A stretch of DNA of 64,000 nucleotides from Dolichospermum sp. DET69 (lineage in GTDB: Bacteria; Cyanobacteriota; Cyanobacteriia; Cyanobacteriales; Nostocaceae): contig CP070233.1 of NCBI GenBank assembly GCA_017355425.1, forward strand, positions 5,117,501 to 5,181,500, in the 5' to 3' direction. The translations under genes were made by a program, and so were the position numbers. Positions within the stretch are counted from its first letter, which is position 1. Each line of letters begins with the position of its first letter. Under the pieces are notes generated by a model. That model did no database searches. It was given only the letters and a program-made list of their open reading frames with translations, and had not been told where the DNA came from. Positions 18,977 through 28,944 of this stretch are shown one piece after another.

Positions 18977-19036
18977 GAAAAAATTCCTGTGGCTGGTAGC
19001 TGGGTAGGGGAGTTAATTGTTAGGATCTCATCTACT
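18977..19036 (-). ncRNA. NsiR1-like copy 7, degenerate
   Basis: The body is recognisable (TAGCTGGGTAGGGGAGTTA and ATCTCATCTACT on the plus strand), but the terminator stem is broken and the place of the TCCGGA motif (19067-19072) reads TTCTTG. Probably a dead copy. Confidence 0.6.
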
Positions 19037-19103
19037 TAATAGTTTATATACAAATAATTGTAAACGTTCTTGGCAACCAAGAGCGTTTTTTATTTGCCAG
19101 AAT

Positions 19104-19168
19104 AAAAAAAGAAAACCCCTAGTGAGTTTTAACCAACTAGGGGAATTGAAGATCAAGGTGCATCTACC
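19104..19168 (-). ncRNA. nsiR1: NsiR1-like sRNA gene, copy 8, divergent
   Basis: The body has many changes, yet the stem is kept by compensating changes (CCCCTAG...CTAGGGG), the 5' end GGTAGATGCACC is intact, and TCCGGA is present at 19199-19204 with 30-nt spacing. It looks functional, perhaps with a different target preference. It is the copy closest to hetF. Confidence 0.78.
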
Positions 19169-19455
19169 AATAAACAGTTCTCCACGGGGATCAAGCAATC
19201 CGGATAAAGTAGTAGCAGCGGAACAGGCACAAAACCGTTCTATAAAACTAGATTAAGATCAATAGCAATGCACATCTGAAACATTAGAATGACAAAATAC
19301 ATCTAAGGTATTAGCAGGATTAGCCACTTGTGACGTGATTCCCAAAAGTAATACTGCTAATTTTTCATGTTTCCTTGTGTAAATTAAACAGGATCATGTT
19401 TACCGATGCCAGAACAGTTAATGTTTAAGGCATATAATCACAATGGATAGAAATT

Positions 19456-21667
19456 GTGCGATTCGTTGTTAGCTGAATCACGGTATCCAGCCCGTACATA
19501 AGCTAACCAACCCAATCTAATCATGGAAAAAGGCTGAACTCTCGGTCTGATATGGGTGAAAGTCCCATCTGCCAGACTCAGGTATGACTCCCTATCTGCC
19601 TACGATGACCCGACTCGGTTTCGGGAGGTCGAAGCTAGGAACAGGGCGCAATCAGACATCCGTTGTGGGTTGACACTGGTGCTAACGGGGAGTTCCCACG
19701 GTGAAACAGAGCCTAGAAAAGCGACCTACCCATAAGCAGGACACAACACCAAGAACCTGACTTCATTGGAGCTAATCCCCGCCGCATCTCGGTTTCAATA
19801 GCGGCAAGAGTCCAGGGAATCCAATGGTTGAAATGGCTACACCTAACGGAACTAACAATCAACCGAGGGAACGAATAAAAACGGGTTGAGGGTCTAAGGG
19901 CGGTCGAACCCTAAGTAGGCTGGACGAGCAGCGGAACTCCTTTAATTCGGGTAGGACAGACCGTAATTGGTCTGAGGTGTTCAGAATACACAAATTGGAA
20001 CAGAGCATGATTAGACACAGAGACAACTCTAGTGAATCCTGGAAGACGTTGCCTTGGAAGAAATTCCGCCGTAACTTATTCCGCCTACAAAAACGAGTGT
20101 ACAAAGCGGTTCAAGTTGGAGACAAGCGTAAAGCTAAGTCCCTACAAAAGCTGATTCTGAAATCTACCGCAGCAAGATTACTGGCTATCCGTCAAGTATC
20201 ACAGCTAAACGCCGGGAAAAAGACCGCAGGAATTGATGGCAAAAAGTCCCTTACCTTTAAGGAACGCTTTGAGCTTAATGAACTGCTAAAAGCATCCGTT
20301 AGCAACTGGAAACACCAGGGGCTAAGAGAAATACCTATCCCTAAAAAGGACGGCACTATCAGGATGTTGAAAATCCCTACTATTGCTGATAGGGCGTATC
20401 AATGCCTTATCAAATACGCATTAGAACCAGCACACGAGGCAACTTTCCACGCTAGGAGCTACGGGTTTAGGACGGGACGCTCGGCACATGACGCGCAAAA
20501 AGCCCTGTTTGACAATTTACGCTCATCAAGCAATGGAATAGACAAACGAGTTATAGAACTCGATATCGAAAAATGCTTTGACAGGATAAACCACACCGCC
20601 ATAATGGACAGACTCATCGCTCCTTATAGCATAAGACAGGGAATTTTTCGCTGTCTCAAAGCCGGAGTCAATCCAGAATTTCCCGAACAAGGAACACCAC
20701 AAGGCGGAGTGGTAAGTCCACTTTTAGCTAACATCGCCTTAAATGGGATTGAAAGTATTCATAGATATCACAGGACATCTAGCTTCAGAATTACAGACAA
20801 GACCTCAAGGGAACATATTATTGAGCCAACAATCCGGTACGCGGATGATATGGTAATAATACTTAGACCCCAAGACGATGCCACAGAAATACTTGACAAA
20901 ATCAGTCAGTTCCTAGCAGAGCGGGGAATGAAAGTCAGTGAGAAAAAGACAAAGCTAACCGCCACGACAGATGGGTTTGATTTCCTCGGCTGGCACTTCA
21001 AAGTCCAGAAAAACGGGAAGTTTAGATGCGTTCCATCAGTGGACAACTTTAAATCTTTTCGCAAGAAAGTAAAACACATCGTTAACAACTCGAATTATGG
21101 AGCTACCACAAAGGCTGAGAAATTAGCCCCAGTAGTTAGAGGTTGGAGAAATTACCACCGCTTCTGCAAGATGGATGGGTCTAGAAACTCTTTATCCCAT
21201 ATCAAAACAAGAGCTTTCAGGGTATTCAATAAGGAAACTAAACAGAACCGCCATACCTGTAAGCAATTAATAGATAAGGCATTCCCATCAGTTCCTTACT
21301 CCGAAAACAAACACATCAATGTTAAAGGTGAGAAATCACCCTACGACGGAGATTTGAGTTATTGGAGCGAACGTAACAGCAAGCTCTATAACAACGATAC
21401 CTCTAAAGCCCTTAAACGGCAAAGCCATAAATGCGGTCATTGTGGTCTAAAAATGCTTAGTGATGAGAAGGTACATTTACATCATGTTGATGGAAACCAC
21501 CAAAACTGGAAAACTAAAAACCTTCTAGCCATTCACTTTCATCTGCCACGATTACATACACATGAGCAAAAGCGAAAGCTAAGAACATCGGAAGCTGGGT
21601 GCGGTGAAAGTCGCACGCCCAGATTTAACAGAGAGGGGCGGGAAATAATATTCCCCCTCGACTCTAC
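19456..21667 (+). mobile_element. Group II intron with RT/maturase-HNH protein
   Basis: The 5' end is GTGCG at 19456-19460, the usual group II start. A domain V hairpin lies at 21592-21627, followed by a domain VI stem (GAGAGGGG...CCCCTCGACTC) with a candidate branch A, and an end near CTCTAC (21667). The 5' boundary is likely; the 3' boundary is uncertain by a few bases. It carries an intron-encoded protein. It has inserted between the NsiR1 array and hetF. Confidence 0.8.
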
Positions 21668-21671
21668 CTAA
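19977..21671 (+). CDS. ltrA: Group II intron-encoded reverse transcriptase/maturase with HNH endonuclease
   Basis: The protein helps the intron fold, cuts the target strand and copies the intron into DNA. The 564-codon frame has an N-terminal RT0-like region (LNAGKKTAGIDG), RT blocks including IPKKDGTIRMLKIPTIADRA, GTPQGGVVSPLLANIALNG and the catalytic YADD at 288-291. Then comes the maturase X domain (VVRGWRNYHRFCK) and an HNH domain (CGHCGLKM, LHHVDGNHQNWKTKNLLAIH). The GTG at 19977 or the ATG at 20007 may be the start. The last 40 codons overlap domains V and VI of the ribozyme, so the natural C-terminus is unusual. Confidence 0.88.
   Translation: MFRIHKLEQSMIRHRDNSSESWKTLPWKKFRRNLFRLQKRVYKAVQVGDKRKAKSLQKLILKSTAARLLAIRQVSQLNAGKKTAGIDGKKSLTFKERFELNELLKASVSNWKHQGLREIPIPKKDGTIRMLKIPTIADRAYQCLIKYALEPAHEATFHARSYGFRTGRSAHDAQKALFDNLRSSSNGIDKRVIELDIEKCFDRINHTAIMDRLIAPYSIRQGIFRCLKAGVNPEFPEQGTPQGGVVSPLLANIALNGIESIHRYHRTSSFRITDKTSREHIIEPTIRYADDMVIILRPQDDATEILDKISQFLAERGMKVSEKKTKLTATTDGFDFLGWHFKVQKNGKFRCVPSVDNFKSFRKKVKHIVNNSNYGATTKAEKLAPVVRGWRNYHRFCKMDGSRNSLSHIKTRAFRVFNKETKQNRHTCKQLIDKAFPSVPYSENKHINVKGEKSPYDGDLSYWSERNSKLYNNDTSKALKRQSHKCGHCGLKMLSDEKVHLHHVDGNHQNWKTKNLLAIHFHLPRLHTHEQKRKLRTSEAGCGESRTPRFNREGREIIFPLDST
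21592..21627 (+). ncRNA. Group II intron domain V
   Basis: AGCTGGGTGCGGTGAAAGTC followed by GCACGCCCAG. It folds into the 34-36-nt domain V hairpin, with the AGC catalytic triad at the base and the GAAA tetraloop. This is the catalytic heart of the ribozyme. Confidence 0.82.
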
Positions 21672-21849
21672 ATGTGGCTTATAAACTGCTGAATGTACGA
21701 AAGCAATTTGTACGGTTGGCTCATCGGCAAGTTACACCCGTGGACAAAAAGTAGTCTTTTACCTTAGTGGAAGCGGGAAATAAACAGCAATGTATGGCTT
21801 GCGCCACGCTGTGCTATCAGCATTGTCTAAGTTTTATGGAGCAGAAATT

Positions 21850-24390
21850 GTGACCCAGGAATTTCACCTTTCCGCAACGCCTGTGGGGCAAAATGACTAT
21901 CTAGTGCGGACGGAACAAGTTGCACCTGGGGTACCGGTGGCAGAAGAACTGGTGCATTGGCCTGTGGCTGAGTGGTTAGCGGCGGCAGGAGATTTAATGG
22001 ATGATCCTTTGCAGTTAGTATTGCAGGGGAATATGGCAGCCAGAAACTCTGTTAACTTGGTGGCCTTGGGTCAGGAGTTGTATAATGCGCTGTTTCAAGG
22101 ATCTCTTAGAGATAGTTGGATTACTGCCCAAGGGATTGCCCAAAATCACCAACAGGTACTACGGCTAAGATTAGGACTCAAGGATACGAGGTTGGCGCGG
22201 TTGCCTTGGGAAGTCATGCACGCAGGTGATAATGGCGGGCGCTGCCTACGTCCCTTAGTTACTGGTCCTGATATTACCTTTGCCCGTTACCAAACTGGTC
22301 TAGCCCCAGCATCGCGGTTGCTAACTCATAATATCCCCACGTCGTCGGAAGCACGGGGGGTAAGAGTGCTAATGGTAATTTCCTCGCCTACTGACTTAGC
22401 ACGGCTGGATTTGCTCAAACAAGAAGCCATCAACCTGAAAGCAGAACTGCACCGCCAAGCATTAAGAGTGGCTGATGGTAATCATTATCTACCAGAAATT
22501 GAATTGACTGTTCTTGACGGGCCGGGTAGGGAAGAACTCACTCAATCTTTGGAACAGGGAAATTACCATATTTTCCACTATTCTGGTCATAGCAACTTGG
22601 GGGCAAATGGTGGGCAAATTTATTTGGTAAGTAAAAAAACTGGTTTAACAGAAACTCTGAATGGGGATGATTTAGCTGGGTTACTAGTTAATAATAATAT
22701 TCAAATGGCAGTGTTTAACTCCTGCTTGGGGGCATATCGGGCTAAGTCCGAGACGGGGGAAGACTCAGGAGAACGGAATTTAACTGAAAGTTTGGTAAAA
22801 CGGGGAATTAGAAGTATTTTGGCGATGTCAGAACGGATACCTGATGAGGTGGCTCTGACGTTGACACAATTGTTTTACCGCAATTTGAGTCAAGGCTATG
22901 CTTTAGATTTATGTATAAGTCGGGTCCGTCAAGGGTTAATTTCTGCCTATGGTTCTCAACAGATGTACTGGGCTTTACCGATTTTGTATCTTCAGCGAGA
23001 ATTTGATGGTTATTTAACTCCACAAGTTAATTTATCTAGACATATAGCTACGCCACGCGGGCTATCGGAGTTACTGAACCAATATCAGCCTCCCCAGGAA
23101 ACAAATAATTATAACTATTCTGATTTGGGAACTAATCCAGAGATTTCTTTAGCTATTGATGATATTCTCAATCCTAATTTTGGCGAGGAAATAACGGAGG
23201 TAGACTGGCTAGGGGAAGATACTTGGGGTGATCTGGTTGATGAAATTGAGTATGATGACCCCAGCTATAATGAAGATTCGGCTATAGTTTCGGATTTGTT
23301 TCGTCAACTTGGTAATCCGATTGCTAAAACAGAAGAACCAAGGATGAAGGCGGAATTAATCGCAGATAATCATCATTATCTGTCGGAAATGCAGGTTTCC
23401 CAGCCGCAACAAAATTTAGATTGGGGAAATGTCCCCACTCAGATTACTCCAACTCCGTTGAATCTGGAGCAGCGTGAGGTAAATCCTCAGTTATCACCTT
23501 CACTGGTGCCTCAACAGGGTAATCGCTTTCATCGGCAAAAATGGGCAGCCAGAGGCGGACTGCCCTTACTGTTGTTATATGGTTTGGTGGGAGCAAGTGC
23601 AATTACTATTATCCTTGGTATTGGTTGGTGGTGGCATCAACGACAAGCTCAGAAGTCTTCTGATATTCCGCCGATTCCTGGACAAAATTTTGCCAATAAT
23701 CAGTATCCAAGGATTAATTTAGCTAATTCAGCTACGGGAATTGTGACGGCTATGGCTACGACGCAGTTGAGTCAAGGTAATTTAAAGGCTGGGTTGGATG
23801 CTATTAATGAATTACTGAATCGTGGTGCTTTTACGGGTGCGGAAACGGCTTTAAATTTGATTCCTGCTCAGGATACTGATAATCCATCTGTGAACTTTTT
23901 CCGTGGGCGTTTAGCTTGGCAGTCAGTACAAACGAAAAATAATAAATATAGTATTGATGATGCTCGTCGTTATTGGGCTAGGGCTGTAGAAAAGCAGCCA
24001 GATTCTCTTTTGTATAGTAATTCGTTAGGATTTGCCTATTATGCGGAGAATAATCTTAATTATGCCAATGATGCTTGGTTCAAATCACTGAACTTAGCCT
24101 TAAAACCCCAGGAGAATAAAAATTCTAGCCCCATGAAATATCCACAAATAGCTGGAGAACCGGAAGCTTTGACGGCTTATGCTGGGTTAGCTTTGGGTTT
24201 ATATAAATCTGCTAAAAGTCAACCCGCTGATAAACGCCAGCAATATTTACAGGAAGCGATTAAACTCCGGCAAATGGTCATTCAAAATGCGCCCGCAGAC
24301 TTTACTATTGAGAGGTTATCACAAAATTGGCTATGGACTGAACAGGCGATCGCAGATTGGCGATTGCTTTTGCAAGAAAATAGTCCATAA
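21850..24390 (+). CDS. hetF: HetF, CHAT-domain (caspase-like) protease needed for heterocyst differentiation
   Basis: HetF is required for normal HetR turnover, pattern formation and cell division in Nostoc. I chose the GTG at 21850, preceded by GGAG, because VTQEFHLSATPVGQNDYLVR is where the conserved protein begins; an ATG at 21790 would add 20 poorly conserved residues. Of 846 residues, the CHAT domain has the His in HIFHYSGHSNLG (about 247) and Cys in AVFNSCLGAY (about 292). After an acidic linker comes one membrane segment (GGLPLLLLYGLVGASAITII, about 575-600), then a C-terminal TPR-like helical region. Upstream regulation by NsiR1 is known in Nostoc; here a group II intron intervenes. 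Confidence 0.93.
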   Translation: MTQEFHLSATPVGQNDYLVRTEQVAPGVPVAEELVHWPVAEWLAAAGDLMDDPLQLVLQGNMAARNSVNLVALGQELYNALFQGSLRDSWITAQGIAQNHQQVLRLRLGLKDTRLARLPWEVMHAGDNGGRCLRPLVTGPDITFARYQTGLAPASRLLTHNIPTSSEARGVRVLMVISSPTDLARLDLLKQEAINLKAELHRQALRVADGNHYLPEIELTVLDGPGREELTQSLEQGNYHIFHYSGHSNLGANGGQIYLVSKKTGLTETLNGDDLAGLLVNNNIQMAVFNSCLGAYRAKSETGEDSGERNLTESLVKRGIRSILAMSERIPDEVALTLTQLFYRNLSQGYALDLCISRVRQGLISAYGSQQMYWALPILYLQREFDGYLTPQVNLSRHIATPRGLSELLNQYQPPQETNNYNYSDLGTNPEISLAIDDILNPNFGEEITEVDWLGEDTWGDLVDEIEYDDPSYNEDSAIVSDLFRQLGNPIAKTEEPRMKAELIADNHHYLSEMQVSQPQQNLDWGNVPTQITPTPLNLEQREVNPQLSPSLVPQQGNRFHRQKWAARGGLPLLLLYGLVGASAITIILGIGWWWHQRQAQKSSDIPPIPGQNFANNQYPRINLANSATGIVTAMATTQLSQGNLKAGLDAINELLNRGAFTGAETALNLIPAQDTDNPSVNFFRGRLAWQSVQTKNNKYSIDDARRYWARAVEKQPDSLLYSNSLGFAYYAENNLNYANDAWFKSLNLALKPQENKNSSPMKYPQIAGEPEALTAYAGLALGLYKSAKSQPADKRQQYLQEAIKLRQMVIQNAPADFTIERLSQNWLWTEQAIADWRLLLQENSP

Positions 24391-25315
<925 letters not shown>

Positions 25316-25337
25316 GTAGTAAATATTGGGTGAAAAA

Positions 25338-25392
25338 TGGGCGTTGCTGAGTCTGTAAATATGAAAACAGGAAATCAGCAGCACCTTTTTTA
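25338..25392 (+). terminator. Possible glnB terminator
   Basis: GTTGCTGA (25343-25350) pairs with TCAGCAGC (25375-25382), the second arm ending in CACC and a run of T. The loop is long, so confidence is moderate. Confidence 0.4.
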
Positions 25393-25400
25393 ATGTTTAA

Positions 25401-25877
25401 CTAGGGCTTGCCAAATGTGGGTTTGAGTTGTGTTTGGTCTGTACCATAACCTAATTGCCAATTGTTTACTTGTGTGAGGTCATTTATTTGACCTTCAAGA
25501 ATCAATTTGATGGTAATTCGTGTTTGCAAATATCCTTTAACTAAATAATGTCCTGGTTGAGCATTAATTTCATCTATAGTTTGACTGGGATTGGTCATAA
25601 TTCCACAGAAGGTTTTATTAACTGGCAAATTAATTGTCATAAACCGATCATATACATAATTATTTGGCAGCATAAATATAGCGTATACATTATGCTCACC
25701 TAACCAAGGATGAACTACAACTTTTTCAGGATGAATATAAGATTTTGTAATTTGGCTGACCATAAATCCTTCTTGCTTACAGGAAAAGGTTGGTAATTTA
25801 TCCAAAAACTTATCACAGCCAATAATCGCAACTAAAATTAAGGAAAAGCAGAAATAAGTGAGTTGACGGTTTCGCAC
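25401..25877 (-). CDS. Putative lipoprotein
   Basis: This 158-residue protein has a type II signal: hydrophobic YFCFSLILVAII followed by the lipobox Cys (GCDK, residue about 21). The mature part contains TRITIKLILEGQINDLTQVN and a VHPWLGEHNVYAIFMLPNNY segment suggesting a beta-rich fold. No family recognised. Expected on the periplasmic face of a membrane. It converges with glnB. Confidence 0.6.
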   Translation of the reverse strand: MRNRQLTYFCFSLILVAIIGCDKFLDKLPTFSCKQEGFMVSQITKSYIHPEKVVVHPWLGEHNVYAIFMLPNNYVYDRFMTINLPVNKTFCGIMTNPSQTIDEINAQPGHYLVKGYLQTRITIKLILEGQINDLTQVNNWQLGYGTDQTQLKPTFGKP

Positions 25878-26009
25878 TGCTATTATTAATGATTATGTTT
25901 TTGCTTATAGTCTCTATTTTACTCAGACATTTAAAATAATTGTATTGAATTTTGCCAGAAGTTGGGCATAATACTGTTTATGTTTGCACTTTTTGGCTGA
26001 ATGTAACTA

Positions 26010-27200
26010 ATGAAAAGGGTATTTTTTCAAAAACTTAGATTGTGGTGGTTATTCCTGATCTATTGCGGCCTTGTCTGGTGTATTGTCATCCTATTGCCAG
26101 TATCGGCAAATTCTATTAATACCCTTCAACAACAACAGCAACAAGTTCAGCAACAACGTCAGAATATTATTCAGGAACAAAATCGTTTAACTAATTTGCA
26201 AACAGAAGCGCAAAAACATCTCGGCGGTTTGAGCCAAAATCTGCAAGTGACTAATAATTACATTCAAGATAGCGAAATAAAATTACAACAAGCTAACCAA
26301 TTTCTTCAACAGTTAGAAGCTGATTTATCTATTGCTAAACGTGATTATCAAAATCGCCAAATAGCCACAGTGGCAAGATTGCGGTTTCTCCAACGTTCAC
26401 CAACTTCTCAAGGTTGGGCAGTTTTATTGCAAAGTCAAAATATTAACGATTTTATCAGTCGTCGTTATCGCCTCAAGTTAGTTTATCAGGCAGATAAAGG
26501 AATTTTAGCCAAACTATCTCAACAGGCAAATTTATTAATTCAACAAAGAACAAAAGTAGCCGGACAGAAAAATCAAATTGCTTTAATTAGAGAGCAATTA
26601 TTCGCCCAAAAAGCCGATTATCAAACTCAAGCACAATCACAAACGGAATTAGTGCAACGTTTAAATAATGATCGATTGTCCTTAGAAGCCGCCCAAAATC
26701 AACTAGAACAAGATTCCCAAAATCTCACTGTTTTAATTCAACAAAAAATTGCCGAACAAAAAGCGAGAGAAGCAGCTAGGGCGAAAACCGCTAGTAAAAA
26801 TGTCATTATTCCCGGTACAGGTATCTTTGCGTTTCCCAGCGATGCACCCACCAGTAGCCCCTTTGGTTGGCGTGTACATCCTATTTTGGGTTATCGGCGT
26901 TTTCATGCCGGTTTGGACTTTGCAGCCAGCTATGGGAGTACAATTCGCGCCGCAGATTCAGGTACGGTGATTTTTGCGGGTTGGTATGGGGGTTACGGTA
27001 AAGCTGTAATTATCAGTCACAGCAAGGGAATCACCACTCTCTATGGACACACCAGCGAATTATATGTAAGTGAAGGACAAACTGTACAAAAAGGACAAGT
27101 GATCGCTGCTGTCGGTTCTACAGGCTTCTCCACAGGGCCTCACCTCCATTTTGAAGTCCGCCGTGATGGTACACCTGTTGACCCAGCAAATTATTTATAA
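26010..27200 (+). CDS. Murein hydrolase activator/M23 (LytM) family protein, EnvC-like
   Basis: This is a 396-residue exported protein. An N-terminal membrane segment (WWLFLIYCGLVWCIVILLPV) is followed by a long Gln-rich coiled coil (about 30-255) and a C-terminal M23 domain. Zinc ligands seem present: HAGLDFA (H-x3-D) and HLHFEVR (H-x-H), plus YGHTSELYV. With both metal motifs kept it could be an active endopeptidase or, like EnvC, an activator of amidases in septal peptidoglycan splitting. No partner gene is adjacent. Confidence 0.88.
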   Translation: MKRVFFQKLRLWWLFLIYCGLVWCIVILLPVSANSINTLQQQQQQVQQQRQNIIQEQNRLTNLQTEAQKHLGGLSQNLQVTNNYIQDSEIKLQQANQFLQQLEADLSIAKRDYQNRQIATVARLRFLQRSPTSQGWAVLLQSQNINDFISRRYRLKLVYQADKGILAKLSQQANLLIQQRTKVAGQKNQIALIREQLFAQKADYQTQAQSQTELVQRLNNDRLSLEAAQNQLEQDSQNLTVLIQQKIAEQKAREAARAKTASKNVIIPGTGIFAFPSDAPTSSPFGWRVHPILGYRRFHAGLDFAASYGSTIRAADSGTVIFAGWYGGYGKAVIISHSKGITTLYGHTSELYVSEGQTVQKGQVIAAVGSTGFSTGPHLHFEVRRDGTPVDPANYL

Positions 27201-27249
27201 TTAAATTTTGTTTAAATTTAAAAAGTATGTTATACTGCGAAATGTGTAA

Positions 27250-27322
27250 GGGCGCGTGGCTCAGTGGATAGAGCAACAGGTTCCGGTCCTGTCGATCGGG
27301 GGTTCGAATCCCTCCGCGCTCA
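27250..27322 (+). tRNA. tRNA-Arg(CCG)
   Basis: A full cloverleaf: acceptor GGGCGCG pairs with CGCGCTC (one G:U); the D arm contains GCTCAGTGGATAGAGC; anticodon stem ACAGG/CCTGT with loop TTCCGGT gives anticodon CCG; T arm GGGGGTTCGAATCCCTC. CCA is not encoded. A T run follows at once and may end transcription. Confidence 0.95.
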
Positions 27323-27324
27323 TT

Positions 27325-27544
27325 TTTTGATTTTTATTACAATGACATACCAGTTCCGAGCCTTGTAGAAAAAGTTTTGGTTGGAATTTGTGCCGGAAGA
27401 AGCGAAAACAAAACAATCAAACAAATAAGAGACGATTTAAACGCAATCGGATACAAAATAAGTAAAAGAGATGTGAGTGGAGTTTTGAGCGCACATGAAG
27501 AACATACGGGAGATGACATGAAATTAAATGGGATCGGTGAATAA
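27325..27544 (+). pseudogene. Start-less reading frame directly after tRNA-Arg
   Basis: An open frame without a start runs from the 3' end of the tRNA to TAA at 27542 and includes VEKVLVGICAGRSENKTIKQ and then IRDDLNAIGYKISKRDVSGV, a helical, winged-helix-like sequence. It looks like the 3' end of a lost gene. The next gene (tnpB) starts 2 bp later. It could be the tail of an element that once integrated at the tRNA. Confidence 0.4.
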
Positions 27545-27546
27545 AA

Positions 27547-28944
27547 ATGCTGCTTAACTATCAGTACCGTACATATCCAGATACCAATCAAAAACTACAA
27601 TTAAATAGTTGGTTAAGAATTTGTCGTTACTGGTACAACAAGCAATTAGGAGACAGGTTCGACTGGTATCAGCAGAATCGCACGTCAATTAATTCTTGTC
27701 CGTTAATTTGCTCAATACCAATACTGCGAGATAAACCCAGCTATTACTTACAGAAAAAACAATTACCCTTTATTAAAAAAGATTTAATAAAGGTAAGCTA
27801 CTCTGGTGAACTACTTGACTTTACAAGTGTTCCATCTCAGACTTTACAGGATGTATCAAAACGTGTAGAGTTGTCCTTTTCTCGCTTTCTCGAAGGTGAT
27901 TGTAAAGGGAATCACAGTGGTAAACCACGTTTTAAAAATGCTGCACGTTATCGCACAATAAAGATTGAAGGACAAGCTATTACTATTGAGCGTATTGAAA
28001 AAGATTGGTTGTTTTTATCTTTTTCAAAATTAAAAGGTTGGGTAAAAATTCGATTACACCGCCCATTGCCCAATGGATTTACGCTAAAAAATGCACTTTT
28101 AACAAATAAGTCTGATGGTTGGTATATTACCATCTGCTTGGAAGATCCGAATGTGCCGATTTTTATTCCAGAAGAATCAATCCCTACTTGGGATAATACT
28201 CTTGGACTGGATGCGGTATTGCATGAAGATGATTATTTGGCAACATCGGAGAATACTAAATTACCTTCTTTGAAGTCTTTCAGAAAATCAGAGAAGCGAT
28301 TGGCTAAGGTTTCTAATCGCAAGTCTGCTAAAAAGAAAGGTAGCAAACAACGTCGTAAGCTCGCTAAACGAGAAGGTCGTGAACATCAACGTATTGCTAG
28401 GGCAAGGAAAGACCACTCGTTCAAAACTGCTCATGGGTTAGTACGTATTGGTAAAAAAGTCATTGTTCACGAAGATTTAAATTTAAAGGCTTTATCGAAA
28501 CGGAATAAAGCTAAAAAAGACGAAGATGGTAAATATTTACCAAACGGACAATCAGCTAAGTCTGGGCTAAACAAGTCCTGGAATGATGCTGCATTTGGAC
28601 AATTTTTCACAATCCTAGAATACATAGCTGAAAAAGCTGGGACTAGGGTAATAGCAGTAAAACCTGCATATACTTCTCAATTACTCGCATATCGAGATGA
28701 ATTTATCTTCACTGATTGTAGTATCCGCGAGTATTGGGATGCAAAAGAATTGCTTTGGGTTGACCGAGATGTCAATGCTTCTATCAACGTAAAGCGCGTT
28801 GGGCTGGGACTGTTCCCAACGATAAAACGCCGTAAAGGGAATCCGGTAGTGGGTGAATCTACTACTAATAGTACCTCTAAGGAAGTTCTGGTAATATTAA
28901 GAATGTGCCAGAAGCCTACACCGACCTGTACTCAGGCGGTGTAG
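27547..28944 (+). CDS. tnpB: TnpB, IS605/IS1341-type RNA-guided nuclease, zinc knuckle lost
   Basis: TnpB is an RNA-guided nuclease that maintains IS200/IS605-type elements and is the ancestor of Cas12. The 465-residue protein has RuvC residues Asp222 (TLGLDAVLHE), Glu309 (VIVHEDLNLKAL) and Asp408 (VDRDVNASINV). The region that normally has two CxxC pairs (after KPAYTSQLLAYRDEF) has a single Cys (FTDCSIREYW), so the zinc knuckle is missing. There is no tnpA next to it. The C-terminus has a basic KRRKGNP and an STTNSTSKEV tail. Confidence 0.88.
   Translation: MLLNYQYRTYPDTNQKLQLNSWLRICRYWYNKQLGDRFDWYQQNRTSINSCPLICSIPILRDKPSYYLQKKQLPFIKKDLIKVSYSGELLDFTSVPSQTLQDVSKRVELSFSRFLEGDCKGNHSGKPRFKNAARYRTIKIEGQAITIERIEKDWLFLSFSKLKGWVKIRLHRPLPNGFTLKNALLTNKSDGWYITICLEDPNVPIFIPEESIPTWDNTLGLDAVLHEDDYLATSENTKLPSLKSFRKSEKRLAKVSNRKSAKKKGSKQRRKLAKREGREHQRIARARKDHSFKTAHGLVRIGKKVIVHEDLNLKALSKRNKAKKDEDGKYLPNGQSAKSGLNKSWNDAAFGQFFTILEYIAEKAGTRVIAVKPAYTSQLLAYRDEFIFTDCSIREYWDAKELLWVDRDVNASINVKRVGLGLFPTIKRRKGNPVVGESTTNSTSKEVLVILRMCQKPTPTCTQAV

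Noticed and set aside
18101-19204. CRISPR array or attachment-site cluster
   Set aside because: Conserved terminator stems and TCCGGA promoters at fixed distance identify sRNA genes; spacers are related to each other.
21670-21790. A second group II domain V at 21690-21722
   Set aside because: GTACGAAAGCAATTTGTACG forms a hairpin, but lacks the AGC triad in the right place; probably part of the hetF leader.
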